A stretch of 64,000 nt of DNA from the NCBI GenBank assembly GCA_942492965.1, contig OW818656.1:4154001-4218000 (forward strand). Direction: 5' to 3'. The first letter of the stretch is position 1. Every line of letters starts with the position of its first letter. The translations under genes and the position numbers were made by a program. Under the pieces are notes generated by a model, which made no database searches, was not told the origin of the DNA, and saw nothing but the letters and a program-made list of their open reading frames with translations. This stretch comes from Sphingosinicella sp942492965. GTDB taxonomy: Bacteria > Pseudomonadota > Alphaproteobacteria > Sphingomonadales > Sphingomonadaceae. Below are positions 1-7,435 of the stretch, one piece after another.

Positions 1-1
1 C

Positions 2-484
2 TTCGCGGATGGCAACCCGGAAGCCGACCTGATGCTGATCGGCGAGGCGCCCGGCGCGCAGGAAGATCGCGTGGGCCTGCCCTTCGTGGGGCCTGCTGGC
101 CAGCTTCTCGACCGGATGCTCGCGGCGATCGGCCGCAACCGCACGACCGCCTACATCACGAACGTCACCTTCTGGCGCCCGCCCGGCAACCGCACGCCGA
201 CTCCGGCAGAGGTGGAAACAACAATGCCGTTCGTGCGCCGCCACATCGCGCTGGCGCGCCCCAAGGCGATCATCGCGCTCGGCGCCTGCGCGGCGCGGGC
301 GCTGACGGGTGACGTCACCGGCATTATGCGGCTGCGCGGTCAGTGGCGCACGCTTGCCGTGGAAGGCGTGGATTACCCGCTGATGCCGACGCTGCACCCG
401 GCGTTCCTGCTGCGCCAGCCCGACGCGAAGCGCCTCGCGTGGGCTGATCTCCTCGCCGTGAAAGCCAAGCTCGATGCCGATTGA
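2..484 (+). CDS. Uracil-DNA glycosylase, family 4/5 type (5' truncated)
   Basis: The reading frame is already open at the window edge (F-A-D-G-N-P...), so the N-terminus lies outside; the first internal Met is at 32. The protein removes uracil from DNA to start base excision repair. Visible signatures are the active-site block GEAPGAQEDRVGLPFVGPAG and, near the C-terminus, TLHPAFLLRQP, which matches the second UDG motif (HPAxLLR). The cysteines that would ligate an iron-sulphur cluster in family 4 enzymes would lie in the missing part and cannot be checked. The stop overlaps the start of the moaB-like gene by 11 bases, so the two are probably cotranscribed. Confidence 0.9.
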   Translation, partial: FADGNPEADLMLIGEAPGAQEDRVGLPFVGPAGQLLDRMLAAIGRNRTTAYITNVTFWRPPGNRTPTPAEVETTMPFVRRHIALARPKAIIALGACAARALTGDVTGIMRLRGQWRTLAVEGVDYPLMPTLHPAFLLRQPDAKRLAWADLLAVKAKLDAD

Positions 485-1001
485 CGAAAGCCTGCCGTTC
501 CTCCCAGTCCGCATCGCCGTGCTCACCGTCTCCGACACGCGCTCGCTCGCCGACGACCGCTCGGGAAACACGCTCGTCGAGCGGCTGGAGGGCGCTGGGC
601 ATGTGCTCGCGGCGCGCGAAATCGTGAAGGACGATGTCGGCACCATCGTCGAACAGCTCGCGGCGTGGATCGACGACCCCGAGATCGACTGCGTGATCAC
701 CACGGGCGGCACCGGCGTCACTGGCCGCGACGTCACGCCCGAAGCACTTGCCGAGGTCTGCGAGAAGGAGATCCCCGGCTTCGGAGAACTGTTCCGCTGG
801 CTCAGTTTCCAGTCGATCGGCACGTCCACCGTGCAGTCGCGCGCTACAGCAGGCGTTGCACGCGGCACCTACATCTTCGCCCTGCCCGGCTCCACCGGCG
901 CCGTGAAAGACGGCTGGGACGGCATCCTTGCGGCGCAACTCGACAGCCGCCACCGCCCCTGCAACTTCGTGGAACTGATGCCGAGGCTGCGGGAGCGCTA
1001 G
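474..1001 (+). CDS. moaB: Molybdenum cofactor biosynthesis protein B
   Basis: 175 residues, the usual length of the MoaB/MogA family, which binds and adenylylates molybdopterin during molybdenum cofactor synthesis. The family signature TTGGTGVTGRD is at about residues 75-85, and the N-terminal strand with VLTVSDTRS is typical. The start overlaps the glycosylase upstream and the gene converges with the VOC gene, overlapping it by 4 bases (998-1001). The sequence does not clearly separate MoaB from MogA; the length and the long N-terminal segment favour MoaB. Confidence 0.88.
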   Translation: MPIDESLPFLPVRIAVLTVSDTRSLADDRSGNTLVERLEGAGHVLAAREIVKDDVGTIVEQLAAWIDDPEIDCVITTGGTGVTGRDVTPEALAEVCEKEIPGFGELFRWLSFQSIGTSTVQSRATAGVARGTYIFALPGSTGAVKDGWDGILAAQLDSRHRPCNFVELMPRLRER

Positions 1002-1333
1002 TCGCTCTTCACCGCCGCGAGCTCGTGCCCTTCGATGTCGATGAAGTGGAAGCGGCGACCGCCCGGGAACGGGAGAATGTCGAGGCTGATCGTACCGCCT
1101 GCGGCGATTACTGCTTCCCTCGCCGCTTCCAGGTCATCGACTTCTATCACCGGCAGCACATGCGCGGTCACGTGTTCACCCGTGGCGTTGAAGCCGATGT
1201 CCGTGTCGCCTGTCACCGTCGCAGCATAATCCGGCCCGAAGTCGTTGATCTTGAATCCGAATACGTCCGCATAGAAGCGTTTGGCCTTCGCGATATCGCG
1301 CGTCGGCAGTTCCACATAGTTGAAGCGCGCCAT
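998..1333 (-). CDS. VOC (glyoxalase/bleomycin resistance) family protein
   Basis: 111 residues from the start MARFNYVELPTRD, preceded by the ribosome site GAGAGGAACGGAG. The frame stays open further upstream but that part is low-complexity and lacks such a site. One vicinal-oxygen-chelate domain is visible: the opening strand with ELPTRDIAKAKRFYADVFGF and the closing strand with HFIDIEGHELA. Members are metal-dependent lyases, dioxygenases or binding proteins; the substrate cannot be predicted. The start lies 17 bases from a LexA box shared with the divergent radical SAM gene, so it may be DNA-damage regulated too. Confidence 0.8.
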   Translation of the reverse strand: MARFNYVELPTRDIAKAKRFYADVFGFKINDFGPDYAATVTGDTDIGFNATGEHVTAHVLPVIEVDDLEAAREAVIAAGGTISLDILPFPGGRRFHFIDIEGHELAAVKSD

Positions 1334-1349
1334 CTCCGTTCCTCTCAAT

Positions 1350-1364
1350 GTTCTTGATTTGTTC
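1350..1364. promoter_or_regulatory. LexA (SOS) box between VOC and radical SAM genes
   Basis: GTTC-N7-GTTC with spacer TTGATTT, an exact match to the alphaproteobacterial LexA operator. It lies in the 55-bp divergent intergenic region, 25 bases upstream of the radical SAM start and 17 bases upstream of the VOC start. That LexA binds here is inferred from the motif only. Confidence 0.65.
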
Positions 1365-1388
1365 TTAAACTGCGTGCATGATTTGTCA

Positions 1389-2453
1389 ATGTCGAGACGC
1401 GTCAACGCCGCGCGCGGCGCAACCCTGAACACAACCAGCACCCGCTTCGACGATCTGGCGCGCGAGGCGGACGGCGACTGGCTGGACTCCGTGGCCGAGG
1501 ACGACCTGCCGCCGTTCCGCACCGAGATCAGCTACGAAACGCCGCGCACAGCGATCACGCGCAACACCTCGCCCGACCTCCCTTTCGACCGGTCGATCAA
1601 CGCCTATCGCGGCTGCGAGCACGGCTGCGTCTATTGCTTCGCGCGGCCGACCCACGCCTACCTCGGCTTGTCGCCGGGCCTTGACTTCGAGCGCAGGCTG
1701 ACGGTGAAGAAGAGCATTCCCGAACTGCTCAGGAAGGAGCTGGAGAATCCGCGTTATGAGTGCCGCCCGATGGCACTCGGCACCAACACCGATCCTTACC
1801 AGCCTGTGGAAGGCAAGTACGGCACCACACGGAAAATCCTCGAAATCCTGTCTGAGACCAATCATCCGGTGATGATCACCACCAAGTCCGCACGCGTGAT
1901 GCGCGACATCGATATCCTCGCCCCGATGGCGGAGCGCGGCCTTGCCGCCGTGATGGTGTCCGTCACCACGCTCGATCCCGAGACCGCGAAGACGCTGGAG
2001 CCGCGTGCGACCGCTCCGCATCGGCGCATCGCGGCGGTGAAGGCGCTCGCGGAAGCCCGCGTGCCCGTTTCCGTGTCGCTCGCCCCGCTCATCCCGGCGA
2101 TCAACGACCACGAGATCGAATCGATCCTCGAGGCCGCAGCGAAGGCGGGCGCCGACATGGCCTCGATGATCCTCATCCGCCTGCCGCACGAGGTCTCGCC
2201 CATCTTTCGCGCGTGGCTCGACGCAAACATGCCGGACCGCGCCGCGCGGGTGATGGCGCACATAAGGGAGATGCGCGGCGGAAAGGACAATGATGGCGAT
2301 TTCCACACGCGCTTCAAGCCACAGGGCGCCTATGCCGCGATGATCCGCGCGCGCTTTCAGGCCGGATGCCGCCGCTTCGGCCTCACCCGCCGTGACGTTC
2401 AGCTCCGCACCGACCTGTTCAGTCCGCGCGGCAAGCAGTTTTCGCTGTTTTAG
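1389..2453 (+). CDS. PA0069-family radical SAM protein (SplB-related)
   Basis: 354 residues from the start MSRRVNAARG; the frame is open upstream (from 1320) but that extension crosses the LexA box, so the internal ATG is preferred. The radical SAM cluster motif CEHGCVYC provides Cys76, Cys80 and Cys83 for a 4Fe-4S cluster, followed by ARPTHAYLGLSPGLDFE, characteristic of this family, a relative of spore photoproduct lyase. The reaction is unproven; a role in DNA photolesion or nucleic-acid repair is an inference from relatedness and from the LexA box 25 bp upstream. It converges with the acyl-CoA ligase, overlapping by 4 bases. Confidence 0.85.
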   Translation: MSRRVNAARGATLNTTSTRFDDLAREADGDWLDSVAEDDLPPFRTEISYETPRTAITRNTSPDLPFDRSINAYRGCEHGCVYCFARPTHAYLGLSPGLDFERRLTVKKSIPELLRKELENPRYECRPMALGTNTDPYQPVEGKYGTTRKILEILSETNHPVMITTKSARVMRDIDILAPMAERGLAAVMVSVTTLDPETAKTLEPRATAPHRRIAAVKALAEARVPVSVSLAPLIPAINDHEIESILEAAAKAGADMASMILIRLPHEVSPIFRAWLDANMPDRAARVMAHIREMRGGKDNDGDFHTRFKPQGAYAAMIRARFQAGCRRFGLTRRDVQLRTDLFSPRGKQFSLF

Positions 2454-4081
2454 GCGGCGTCGGGGAAGCGGTAGTCCTTGAACTGCTGGCGCAGCGTCAG
2501 CTTCTGGATCTTGCCCGTTGCCGTGTGGGGGATTTCCTCCACGAAGACGACGTCGTTGGGCATCCACCACTTGGCAACGCGGCCTTCGAGGTGATCGAGA
2601 AGCTCCTGCTTGCTCGGGTTTGTGCCCGCCTTCAGCACGATGATGAGCAGCGGGCGCTCGTCCCACTTCGGGTGCGGCAGGCCGATCACCGCCGCCTCGG
2701 CCACGGCGGCATGACCGACAGCCTCGTTTTCGAGCTCGATCGAGCTGATCCACTCGCCGCCGGACTTGATCACATCCTTCGCGCGGTCGGTGATCTGCAT
2801 GTAGCCGGAAGCGTCGATCGTGGCGACGTCGCCCGTGTCGAACCAGCCGTCGGCATCGAGCACGTGGCCGCCGTCCCCCGCGTAATATTCGCGCACGACC
2901 CAGGGCCCGCGCACCATCAGGTGCCCGAACGCCTTGCCGTCGCGCGGCATCTCGTTGCCGTTGTCGTCCACGATCTTCATCTCGACACCGAAGATTGAGC
3001 GGCCCTGCTTGGTCTGGATATCGAACTGCTCTTCCTGCGGCTTTTCGAGCGCCTCGGCGGAAAGCGAGCCGAGCGTGCCGAGCGGCGACATCTCCGTCAT
3101 CCCCCACGCGTGACACACGGTGACGTCGTACTTCTGCTTGAAATCGACGATCATAGAGCGCGGCACGGCGGAGCCGCCGATGACAACGCGTTTGAGTTCA
3201 CCGAGCCCCTGGCCAGTCTTTTCGAGGTGCTGGAGCATCGCCAGCCACACGGTGGGCACGGCGGCGGTGAGCGTCACCTTCTCGCGCAGGATGAGGCCGT
3301 GCAGCGTCGGCGCGTCGAAATGCGCGCCGCCCATCACCAGCTTCGCGCCGGCGGCAGCGGCGGCATAGGGCACGCCCCACGCGTTCGCATGGTACATCGG
3401 CACGACCGGCAGGATCGACGTCGAAGACGTGAGGCCGAGCGCATCCGCCGAGTTCCCGCCAAGCGTGTGCAGCACGTTCGAACGGTGCGTGTAGAGCACG
3501 CCCTTGGGGTTGCCCGTCGTCCCCGAGGTGTAGCAGAGTCCCGCAGGCGTCTGTTCGTCGATGTTGGCCCATTCGAAATCGCCGTCGCTCTCGGCGATCA
3601 GGTCTTCGTAGGCCAGGAGGTTCGGGATGCTCGTCTCGGGCAGGTGCGCGCGCCCGGTCATCAGCACATAGTGCTCGACCGTATTCAGCTTCGGCGCGAT
3701 GCGCTCCACGAGCGGCACGAAGCTGAGATCGAAGAACAGCACGCGGTCGCCAGCATGGTTGATGATGTAGACGATCTGCTCTTCGAACAGGCGCGGGTTC
3801 ACGGTATGCGCAACAGCGCCCATGCCCGAAATGCCGTACCAGCACTCTACATGGCGTTGCGTATTCCACGCGAGCGTCGCCACGCGATCGCCGAGCCGGA
3901 TGCCAAGACGGCTTAGTGACTGTGCGACCTTGAGCGCGCGTTCGCGCACCTCGCGCCAGTTCGAACGTGCCTCGCCGCCCTCGACAAGCGCCGTAACGAT
4001 TTCGCGCGTGCCGTGATTGAGTGCTGCGTGGTCAATGAGTTTCCAGACCAGCAAAGGCCAGTCCTGCATTCCGCCTAACAT
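2450..4081 (-). CDS. Fatty-acid--CoA ligase (AMP-forming)
   Basis: 543 residues. The ANL-superfamily ATP motif YTSGTTGNPKG, the GMTEMSPLG motif, the hinge region DGWFDTGDVATID and the C-terminal TATGKIQK lysine are all present. It activates a carboxylic acid as acyl-adenylate and then acyl-CoA. It resembles the medium/long-chain AlkK/FadD3-type group, but the chain length is not readable. The start at 4081 is preferred over a TTG at 4096 because GGGAGGAG lies 7 bases upstream of the ATG; the TTG codon would itself sit in that ribosome site. It stands alone, 139 bases from the divergent small membrane-protein gene. Confidence 0.9.
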   Translation of the reverse strand: MLGGMQDWPLLVWKLIDHAALNHGTREIVTALVEGGEARSNWREVRERALKVAQSLSRLGIRLGDRVATLAWNTQRHVECWYGISGMGAVAHTVNPRLFEEQIVYIINHAGDRVLFFDLSFVPLVERIAPKLNTVEHYVLMTGRAHLPETSIPNLLAYEDLIAESDGDFEWANIDEQTPAGLCYTSGTTGNPKGVLYTHRSNVLHTLGGNSADALGLTSSTSILPVVPMYHANAWGVPYAAAAAGAKLVMGGAHFDAPTLHGLILREKVTLTAAVPTVWLAMLQHLEKTGQGLGELKRVVIGGSAVPRSMIVDFKQKYDVTVCHAWGMTEMSPLGTLGSLSAEALEKPQEEQFDIQTKQGRSIFGVEMKIVDDNGNEMPRDGKAFGHLMVRGPWVVREYYAGDGGHVLDADGWFDTGDVATIDASGYMQITDRAKDVIKSGGEWISSIELENEAVGHAAVAEAAVIGLPHPKWDERPLLIIVLKAGTNPSKQELLDHLEGRVAKWWMPNDVVFVEEIPHTATGKIQKLTLRQQFKDYRFPDAA

Positions 4082-4171
4082 GGTGACTCCTCCCAAAGAG
4101 CAGCGAGAGGCTAGCCGGAGCCCTGCCGCCGATCAATCCGGCGCCGACAACAACACCGCTTGACAACGCGA

Positions 4172-4186
4172 GAACAAACATGGAAC
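4172..4186. promoter_or_regulatory. LexA (SOS) box over the promoter of the 75-aa membrane protein
   Basis: GAAC-N7-GAAC (spacer AAACATG), the complement form of the alphaproteobacterial LexA operator. A consensus -35 hexamer TTGACA lies at 4160-4165, and the expected -10 position 17-18 bases on falls inside the box, so bound repressor would block the promoter. The small gene starts 35 bases downstream. It is also about 90 bases upstream of the divergent ligase. Confidence 0.68.
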
Positions 4187-4220
4187 AAGTGAACATGAGA
4201 AGAACAAAAGGGGTTCAAAC

Positions 4221-4448
4221 ATGGCCTTCATGCTCTCTGCCACGCTTTCAAGCCTGTTGCTTTTCGTAAGCCTCGCCTTGGTTGCTCACATGTTCGCGGA
4301 TGCACGCGTTGCCATCGCGCGGGCGCTTCGCGGCGAAATCGAAGCCGTGATTACGGAGCGTCTGGTGACGGCTGTTGAGCCGATGCCGCGTCCGTCACCG
4401 GCGCCGCTGCGCTATCGGGAATGGCAACCGTTGCCGCTTGCCGCCTGA
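4221..4448 (+). CDS. Small single-pass membrane protein, LexA-box controlled
   Basis: 75 residues with one strongly hydrophobic segment at about 6-25 (LSATLSSLLLFVSLALVAHM), then a basic/amphipathic stretch and a proline-rich tail (PMPRPSPAPLRYREWQPLPL). AAAGGGG precedes the ATG at good spacing. No family is recognised. A LexA box and consensus -35 element sit immediately upstream, so it is probably SOS-induced. Small SOS-induced inner-membrane proteins that delay division are known in Caulobacter (SidA); a similar role here is inference from size, topology and promoter only. Its 3' end overlaps the convergent pssA by 98 bases, which leaves some doubt that it is real. Confidence 0.55.
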   Translation: MAFMLSATLSSLLLFVSLALVAHMFADARVAIARALRGEIEAVITERLVTAVEPMPRPSPAPLRYREWQPLPLAA

Positions 4449-5208
4449 CCTTGCGGTACGACAGGATCGCCATCGGGATCGTCGCGGCGTAGACCACGGA
4501 AATCAGCGAGAGCGTCATGTACGGCGCGGAAAGCAGCGCCCCTGCGAACAATGCCACGCCGACGAGTGCCATGATCCGGTATTCGGGGCGGATGCGCACC
4601 GATTTCCAAGAATAGGTCGGCAGGTTCGAGACCATCAGGAACGCGACCGTGCCGACGACGATGGCCGTCACGGCGGTGCCGACCTCCGAATAATGGGCGA
4701 AGCGGGTCGGCTCCAGCCAGTAATAAAGGAACATCGGGCTCAGCGTCAGCCCTGCCCCCACGGGCGCGGGAATGCCGGTGAGGAAGCCGTGCTTCTTATG
4801 CGGCTGGTCGCTGACGTCGAGGTTGGCGTTGAAACGCGCGAGCCTCAGCGCGCAGCAGACGGCATGGGCGAGCGCGACGATCCAGCCCACGCCCGGAAGC
4901 TGCTCCAGCGTCCACAAATAGATGACGAGCGCGGGCGCGACGCCGAACGCCGTGACGTCGGACAGCGAATCAAGCTCGGCGCCGAAGCGGCTCGCGCCTT
5001 TCAGCAGGCGCGCGACGCGCCCGTCGATACCGTCGAGCACACCCGCCACGACAATCGCGAGGATCGCCCGGTCGAAATCCCCGGCGATGGCGAGGCGCAC
5101 CGAAGTGAGCCCGGCGCAGAGCGCAGCGATGGTTATCGCATTGGGGATCAGCACCCGAATCGGGATGACCCGCTTCAGCCTGCGCGGACGCTCGTGGTCG
5201 ACCTTCAC
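4351..5208 (-). CDS. pssA: CDP-diacylglycerol--serine O-phosphatidyltransferase
   Basis: 285 residues, a multi-pass membrane enzyme that makes phosphatidylserine from CDP-diacylglycerol and serine. The CDP-alcohol phosphatidyltransferase signature D-G-x2-G-R-x-A-R-x8-G-x3-D-x3-D spans residues 59-84 (LDGIDGRVARLL, then GAELDSLSD). Hydrophobic segments occur throughout. The start overlaps the psd stop by 4 bases (ATGA), giving a translationally coupled psd-pssA pair for phosphatidylethanolamine synthesis. The C-terminal tail is rich in Ala/Pro and overlaps the convergent small gene. Confidence 0.94.
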   Translation of the reverse strand: MKVDHERPRRLKRVIPIRVLIPNAITIAALCAGLTSVRLAIAGDFDRAILAIVVAGVLDGIDGRVARLLKGASRFGAELDSLSDVTAFGVAPALVIYLWTLEQLPGVGWIVALAHAVCCALRLARFNANLDVSDQPHKKHGFLTGIPAPVGAGLTLSPMFLYYWLEPTRFAHYSEVGTAVTAIVVGTVAFLMVSNLPTYSWKSVRIRPEYRIMALVGVALFAGALLSAPYMTLSLISVVYAATIPMAILSYRKVRRQAATVAIPDSAAAPVTDAASAQQPSPDAP

Positions 5209-5999
5209 TGGCGGACGCCGCGCAGCCGTTCACCGGGGCCGCCGGGACGGCCGATTACGGTTTCACCGGCGACGGCGCGCTGGCCGACCGCGACGGCGGG
5301 GACGGTGCCTGCGGGCAGGTAGACATCGACGCGGCTGCCGAAGCGGATGAGACCAACACGCTGGCCCGCGCCGACGCTCTCGCCCGTGTTCACGAACTTG
5401 ATGATCCGACGCGCGACGAGGCCGGCGATCTGCGTGAAGCCGATACGGCGCCCATCGGCGCCTTCAACGACGAAATACTGGCGTTCATTGTGCTCGCTCG
5501 CCTTGTCGAGCTCGGCGTTCAGGAACTTGCCGGGCACGTAGACGATGTCGCGGAGCGTACCCGCGATCGGGGAGCGGTTTACGTGAACATCGAACACGCT
5601 CATGAAAACCGAAACGCGCGTGAAAGTTCCCTCGCCGATGCCGCGCTCGCTGCCCGCGATCTCGCGCGGCGCGGGAACCTCCATGATCTGCGACACGAGG
5701 CCGTCGGCCGGCGAGACGACGAGCCCTGCCCCTTCGGGCGTGACGCGCTGGGGATCGCGGAAGAAGGCAAACGTCCAGAACGTGAGAGCCGCCGAAAGCC
5801 AGCCAAGAATGTTCCAGTCCGCAATGAACCAGAAGAATCCGGTCAGAACCGCCGCGAGCACCACGAACTTGTTGCCGTCCGGGTGAATCGAGGGCGGAAA
5901 CTTGTAGGTTGCCGCCGGTTCAGCAGGCATGGGCGCGGGTGCCGCAGTGGCGGGCGCAGGCGGCGTTACGGGCGGCTCTGGGGGTGTGGTGTCGTTCAT
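5205..5999 (-). CDS. psd: Phosphatidylserine decarboxylase, short form
   Basis: 264 residues from MNDTTPPEPP; upstream in-frame sequence lacks family similarity and overlaps the icd leader. It decarboxylates phosphatidylserine to phosphatidylethanolamine using a pyruvoyl group made by self-cleavage between Gly221 and Ser222 in the IRFGSRVD motif, which is the short-form (PSD-B/archaeal-like) version of LGST. The N-terminus is a Pro/Ala-rich leader of about 30 residues, then one or two hydrophobic helices. It is the first gene of the psd-pssA pair and diverges from icd with a 160-bp gap. Confidence 0.93.
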   Translation of the reverse strand: MNDTTPPEPPVTPPAPATAAPAPMPAEPAATYKFPPSIHPDGNKFVVLAAVLTGFFWFIADWNILGWLSAALTFWTFAFFRDPQRVTPEGAGLVVSPADGLVSQIMEVPAPREIAGSERGIGEGTFTRVSVFMSVFDVHVNRSPIAGTLRDIVYVPGKFLNAELDKASEHNERQYFVVEGADGRRIGFTQIAGLVARRIIKFVNTGESVGAGQRVGLIRFGSRVDVYLPAGTVPAVAVGQRAVAGETVIGRPGGPGERLRGVRQ

Positions 6000-6159
6000 G
6001 CGCCTATCTTTAGCCCCTGGGCGCAGGCGATGACAACGCGCAGCTTGAGAGAAAGCGGGAGGAGCGCGCCTTTGCCGCCCCCGCACCTGTTGATCTTGGC
6101 CTTCGTTTCCGCCAAGAGCGTGCGCGAGTAAAAATCCATACACGCACCAAGAGGTATCG

Positions 6160-7380
6160 ATGGCGAAGATCAAGGTGGCAAACCCCATCGTCGAGATTGA
6201 CGGCGATGAGATGACGCGGATCATCTGGCAGTGGATTCGCGAACGCCTGATCCTCCCGTACCTCGACGTCGACCTCAAATACTACGATCTCAGCATCGAG
6301 AACCGCGACGCCACCGACGACAAAGTGACCGTGCAGTCCGCGAACGCCATCAAGGAGTACGGCGTCGGCGTGAAGTGCGCGACGATCACGCCCGACGAGG
6401 CGCGCGTCGAGGAGTTCAACCTCAAGAAGATGTGGAAGTCGCCGAACGGCACGATCCGCAACATCCTGGGCGGCGTCGTGTTCCGCGAGCCGATCGTCAT
6501 CAAGTCCGTGCCGCGCCTCGTGCCGGGCTGGACGGACCCCATCGTCATCGGCCGTCACGCGTTCGGCGACCAGTACAAGGCGACCGACTTCCTGATCCCG
6601 GGGGCCGGCAAGCTGACCATGAAGTGGACCGGCGAGAACGGTGAGACCATCGAGCACGAAGTGTTCGACTTCCCGACCGCAGGCGTCGCGATGGGTATGT
6701 ACAACCTCGACGATTCGATACGCGATTTCGCGCGCGCCTCGCTCAACTACGGCCTCGCGCGCCAGTGGCCGGTGTATCTTTCCACCAAGAACACCATCCT
6801 CAAGGCCTATGACGGCCGCTTCAAGGATTTGTTCCAGGAGATTTTCGACAAGGAATTCAAGGCTCAATTCGACAAGGCTGGCATCGTTTACGAGCACCGC
6901 CTGATCGACGACATGGTCGCATCGGCGCTGAAGTGGAGCGGCAAGTTCGTGTGGGCCTGCAAGAACTACGACGGCGACGTGCAGTCCGATACCGTTGCAC
7001 AGGGCTTCGGCTCGCTCGGCCTGATGACCTCCGTGCTGATGACGCCGGACGGCAAGACCGTTGAGGCCGAGGCCGCACACGGCACCGTGACGCGCCACTA
7101 CCGGATGCATCAGCAGGGCAAGGCGACCTCGACGAACCCGATCGCCTCGATCTTCGCTTGGACGGGCGGCCTCAAGCATCGCGGCAAGCTCGACAACACG
7201 CCGGAGGTCACCAAATTCGGCGAACTGCTCGAGCGCGTCTGCGTCGATACGGTCGAAGAGGGGCACATGACGAAAGATCTCGCGCTCCTCATCGGCCCGG
7301 ATCAGGCCTGGATGACGACCGAGCAGTTCTTCGAGAAGATCGTGGAGAACCTCGACGCCGCTATGAGCAAGGAATTCTAG
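6160..7380 (+). CDS. icd: NADP-dependent isocitrate dehydrogenase
   Basis: 406 residues, of the homodimeric type shared by alphaproteobacteria and eukaryotes. It oxidises isocitrate to 2-oxoglutarate in the TCA cycle, making NADPH. The start MAKIKVANPIVEIDGDEMTR is the standard N-terminus, with GTIRNILGGVVFREPI for substrate binding and EAAHGTVTRHYR near the cofactor site. AAGAGG lies upstream of the ATG. It is a single-gene unit between psd and the antiporter. Confidence 0.96.
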   Translation: MAKIKVANPIVEIDGDEMTRIIWQWIRERLILPYLDVDLKYYDLSIENRDATDDKVTVQSANAIKEYGVGVKCATITPDEARVEEFNLKKMWKSPNGTIRNILGGVVFREPIVIKSVPRLVPGWTDPIVIGRHAFGDQYKATDFLIPGAGKLTMKWTGENGETIEHEVFDFPTAGVAMGMYNLDDSIRDFARASLNYGLARQWPVYLSTKNTILKAYDGRFKDLFQEIFDKEFKAQFDKAGIVYEHRLIDDMVASALKWSGKFVWACKNYDGDVQSDTVAQGFGSLGLMTSVLMTPDGKTVEAEAAHGTVTRHYRMHQQGKATSTNPIASIFAWTGGLKHRGKLDNTPEVTKFGELLERVCVDTVEEGHMTKDLALLIGPDQAWMTTEQFFEKIVENLDAAMSKEF

Positions 7381-7435
7381 CGCTTTAGACGCTTTTCTGC
7401 TGACGCTGCGGTGGCCGCCCCGTTAGGATGCCGCC

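Noticed and set aside
1386..3116. Long open frames opposite real genes (1386-3116 minus; 12072-13607 minus; 15456-17339 plus; 23572-25344 plus; 25230-27134 plus; 27922-29481 minus)
   Set aside because: They lie antisense to well-recognised genes and have Arg/His/Ala-heavy composition with no motifs, a normal by-product of GC-rich codon use.
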